Positions 49,581 to 51,172 of a stretch of 51,172 bases of DNA are shown piece by piece (position 1 is the stretch's first letter; every line of letters starts with the position of its first letter). The notes under the pieces were generated by a model. That model saw only the letters and a program-made list of their open reading frames with translations, was not told where the DNA came from and searched no databases. The position numbers and the translations under genes are program-made. Origin of the DNA: a virus. The stretch spans positions 1-51,172 of the IMG/VR virus record IMGVR_UViG_3300027733_000070, one strand, 5' to 3'.

Positions 49581-49588
49581 TATTTAGT
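49581..49588 (-). promoter_or_regulatory. Late-promoter-like box ACTAAATA before gp18
   Basis: ACTAAATA on the minus strand, 35 bp upstream of the gp18 ATG. Confidence 0.5.
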
Positions 49589-49604
49589 AAAATAAGCATT
49601 TACG

Positions 49605-50813
49605 TTATAGATATTCCCACATATATTCCATTCCACCATACTCAGAACTATCTGATGCATACCATCTATCACCATCATTATCTACAAATGTTTTTTCATT
49701 ATCAAATGTAGTAATAAACCCAAACGGAGCCATATCATTCTCTAGTTGTTCTTGACTTTCTTCATATATTTTCTTTCTTACATCATTATCAGTCATTTCC
49801 TTGAAATAATCCTGACAAATCAACCACGCAAATAATACTAAACACATACATAAATCATCGTGATTTCCATCTTCCGCCTCAAATGTATTGTATTTTTGTA
49901 CAAACGTAGTTAATTCCGCTATGATTTCATAATCATTGAATATTAACTTCTCTTCTTCTATAATTGCTTTTAAATTGATACATCCAACTTTCTTAACTGT
50001 CTTGGACATCTTGACTCCCATTTGAGTCTTCTTTCCAGAAAATCCTTGACCAACAATTTGACCAGCTCTTCCTCGCATACTACACATAAGAAGATTTGAA
50101 TATTCTAAGTCATAATGAAGTGCTGTTGCTACTTGGTCTCCAACGTCATTTATTTCACAAAGTACGTGAGCATCATTATATAATCTACCAGCTTCTCTGA
50201 CGTTATAGGGAAACATCATCGGTTTAATCTCATTATTTCTATACTTTCCAACAACTCTATATGGAAATGATGTTATATCAAATATAACAAATGCAGAATA
50301 ATCAATTTCTACTCCTCTAGCAACGTCTACTGTAATTACATATTGGCTATCTTCTAATGGTTCTTCATATATGTCTAATCCAGCTTGAGACCTAATTGGC
50401 CGTGATTGAGTAAATGTTGCTAATTTAGCTCCAGAAATTAGTGTATCTACGGACCCAAGAAACTCACAATTGTGTGATACAATATTATTACTATAATATA
50501 GATGATGAGTTCCTGAATTTACAATATCATATAACTCAATTTCTTTGTTTATTATTTTCTTACTTATTAAAAAACAACCACCAGTTTTAGTATAAATCTC
50601 TGTGGTTTTATCTAAGTCTTTTGCTTTTATTATTCCTTCAATAGTGGATAATGGATGGTCTAAAGAACACTTTAGTTCCTCTCCATTAGTAAATTGTAAA
50701 TGCGCATATTTGTCCTTTGTTATCTTATTAACACCATAAAAATCCTCATATCCATAAGGCGTAAGGATTTTTATGTTCTTATTGTTTAATACTACTGTTT
50801 CTGGTAAATTCAT
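49605..50813 (-). CDS. 17-C: Terminase large subunit (T4 gp17), C-terminal piece, with IntC half of a split intein
   Basis: The ORF starts at ATG 50813 (50834 also in frame). The first ~115 residues are IntC; after VSHN comes CEFLGSVDTLISGAKLATFT, the gp17 extein. The nuclease domain is complete: TVDVARGVEIDYSAF (first Asp), VLCEINDVGDQVA (Glu), DGNHDDLCMCLVLF (second Asp). The ATPase half with Walker A/B lies beyond the right edge, on the ORF ending at 51125. Trans-splicing must join them to make the packaging motor. It is followed by the gp18 promoter. Confidence 0.93.
   Translation of the reverse strand: MNLPETVVLNNKNIKILTPYGYEDFYGVNKITKDKYAHLQFTNGEELKCSLDHPLSTIEGIIKAKDLDKTTEIYTKTGGCFLISKKIINKEIELYDIVNSGTHHLYYSNNIVSHNCEFLGSVDTLISGAKLATFTQSRPIRSQAGLDIYEEPLEDSQYVITVDVARGVEIDYSAFVIFDITSFPYRVVGKYRNNEIKPMMFPYNVREAGRLYNDAHVLCEINDVGDQVATALHYDLEYSNLLMCSMRGRAGQIVGQGFSGKKTQMGVKMSKTVKKVGCINLKAIIEEEKLIFNDYEIIAELTTFVQKYNTFEAEDGNHDDLCMCLVLFAWLICQDYFKEMTDNDVRKKIYEESQEQLENDMAPFGFITTFDNEKTFVDNDGDRWYASDSSEYGGMEYMWEYL
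50469..50813 (-). mobile_element. IntC of an atypically split TerL intein (AceL-TerL type)
   Basis: The 115-residue half contains KNIKILTPYGYEDFYGV, block B EELKCSLDHPL (xxxH), FLISKK, ELYDIVNSGTHHLYYSNN (block F) and IVSHN|C (block G and Cys+1). The split point is therefore before block B, close to the N-terminus, which is the rare AceL-TerL layout; the sequence is similar to that IntC (NIKIL.P.G...F.G, INHP or LDHP, VVSHN/IVSHN, CEFLGS extein). Splicing residues are intact. Confidence 0.9.
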
Positions 50814-51124
50814 TCTGTTAGGAACTGTATACATCTATTTAAGGTTTCTTGTGGGTCATTTTTATACTCATCATCAAATATGTGTATAATATCAAATCCT
50901 TTATGTATTAGAAACACATCTTTAATGTTTTCTTTTTCTTTATCAGATGCCAATACCTCCCATCAAATTCAATAATGTTATTATTGAATACGAAATCAAT
51001 ATTATATTTAATCTTATTTAATTTTGGATAATCCTTAAATTTCTCTTTATTAGTGTTCCGTAAAACCGCGAAGTCTTTAGCTTCGCAGATGTAAGGAACA
51101 AACTTTACTAAATACTTATGTAGT
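50810..51124 (-). pseudogene. VSR-like homing endonuclease between the intein halves, frame-shifted
   Basis: Two overlapping frames encode one nuclease-like protein: VPYICEAKDFAVLRNTNKEK... IDFVFNNNIIEFDGRYWH, then after one missing base SDKEKENIKDVFLIHKGFDI and IHIFDDEYKNDPQETLNRCI up to the stop at 50810, which overlaps the IntC start (ATGA). The D..F..N.IIEFDG.YWH and K-G-(F/Y)-D-I-I-x-I motifs are VSR-fold type. No start codon is visible upstream. The shift at ~50960 and the missing start suggest it is dead. Confidence 0.78.
51061..51086 (-). other. Hairpin after the IntN stop, possible terminator or start-blocking stem
   Basis: The minus strand reads GCGAAG-CTAAAGA-CTTCGC followed by GGTTTT. 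It is a perfect 6-bp GC-rich stem. It is located inside the endonuclease remnant and could end the transcript or hide its start. Confidence 0.4.
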
Positions 51125-51172
51125 TTAACCTATTTCACATAAAAATGTATAGAGCATTTCGTTATAGATTTT
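51125..51172 (-). CDS. 17-N: C-terminal end of gp17-N plus IntN (partial, runs off window)
   Basis: The last 15 residues before the stop at 51125 read KIYNEMLYTFLCEIG, which align with the end of the short IntN of AceL-TerL (KI..E.LY..L pattern). The frame reaches the right edge. If correct, IntN is very short (around 25-35 residues) and preceded by the terminase ATPase domain outside the window. Only 45 coding bases are visible, so this is an inference from the downstream IntC. Confidence 0.55.
   Translation of the reverse strand, partial: KIYNEMLYTFLCEIG

Overview
This window is part of the genome of a T4-like (Straboviridae/Kyanoviridae-type) contractile-tailed phage. It is AT-rich and tightly packed, and nearly every gene lies on the minus strand with ATGA/TAATG stop-start overlaps. 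Hsp20, MazG, CobS/CobT, DUF3110, DUF3310, a 2OG-Fe(II) oxygenase and cyanophage-style gp21/gp22/gp23 proteins point to a marine, cyanophage-like virus. The host cannot be proven from this window.

Layout in coordinate order (transcription of minus-strand genes runs right to left). 1-4958: ribonucleotide reductase large subunit in two pieces (nrdA-b at 1-235, nrdA-a at 2056-4005, the latter with a 162-aa mini-intein at the catalytic Cys), homing-endonuclease debris and a small cargo cassette between the pieces, then primase gp61. 5014-10938: virion and internal-protein genes with late promoters; several start with a T4-type capsid-targeting peptide. 10997-29768: replication, recombination and regulation (MazG, gp41, 2OG oxygenase, UvsX, gp43, two LSm-like proteins, Hsp20, RegA, gp62, gp44, gp45, DUF3310, split CobS, CobT, gp46, DUF3110, gp47, an HNH endonuclease, sigma gp55). 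29987-32861: a third LSm-like protein, UvsW, UvsY and a tail-tube-like protein. 32938-34440: a lone plus-strand homing endonuclease with its own promoter. 34486-51172: head and tail genes gp23, gp22, gp21 (LAGLIDADG intein), small virion proteins, a large fibre-like protein, a prohead-core-like protein, gp20 (HNH intein), gp19, gp18, and the C-terminal piece of gp17.

The most striking theme is gene fragmentation by selfish elements. Four inteins interrupt NrdA, gp21, gp20 and gp17, each at or near an essential motif. The gp17 intein is split near its N-terminus, in the style of the known AceL-TerL intein, and a frame-shifted VSR-like nuclease sits between the halves. NrdA is also divided into two ORFs, like the Aeh1 genes-in-pieces arrangement; a 1.55-kb insert between 69-bp direct repeats carries two capsid-targeted ORFs, one an ADP-ribosyltransferase-like protein with an H-Y-E pattern. 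CobS is split between Walker A and Walker B.

Regulation looks two-tiered. Replication operons begin at sigma70-like promoters (TTGACA, 16-17 bp, TATAAT or extended -10), and several end in hairpin-T terminators. Most virion genes have TATAAATA-like boxes 10-50 bp upstream, as expected for the gp55-dependent late system encoded here. No tRNA, rRNA, CRISPR array or att site was recognised.
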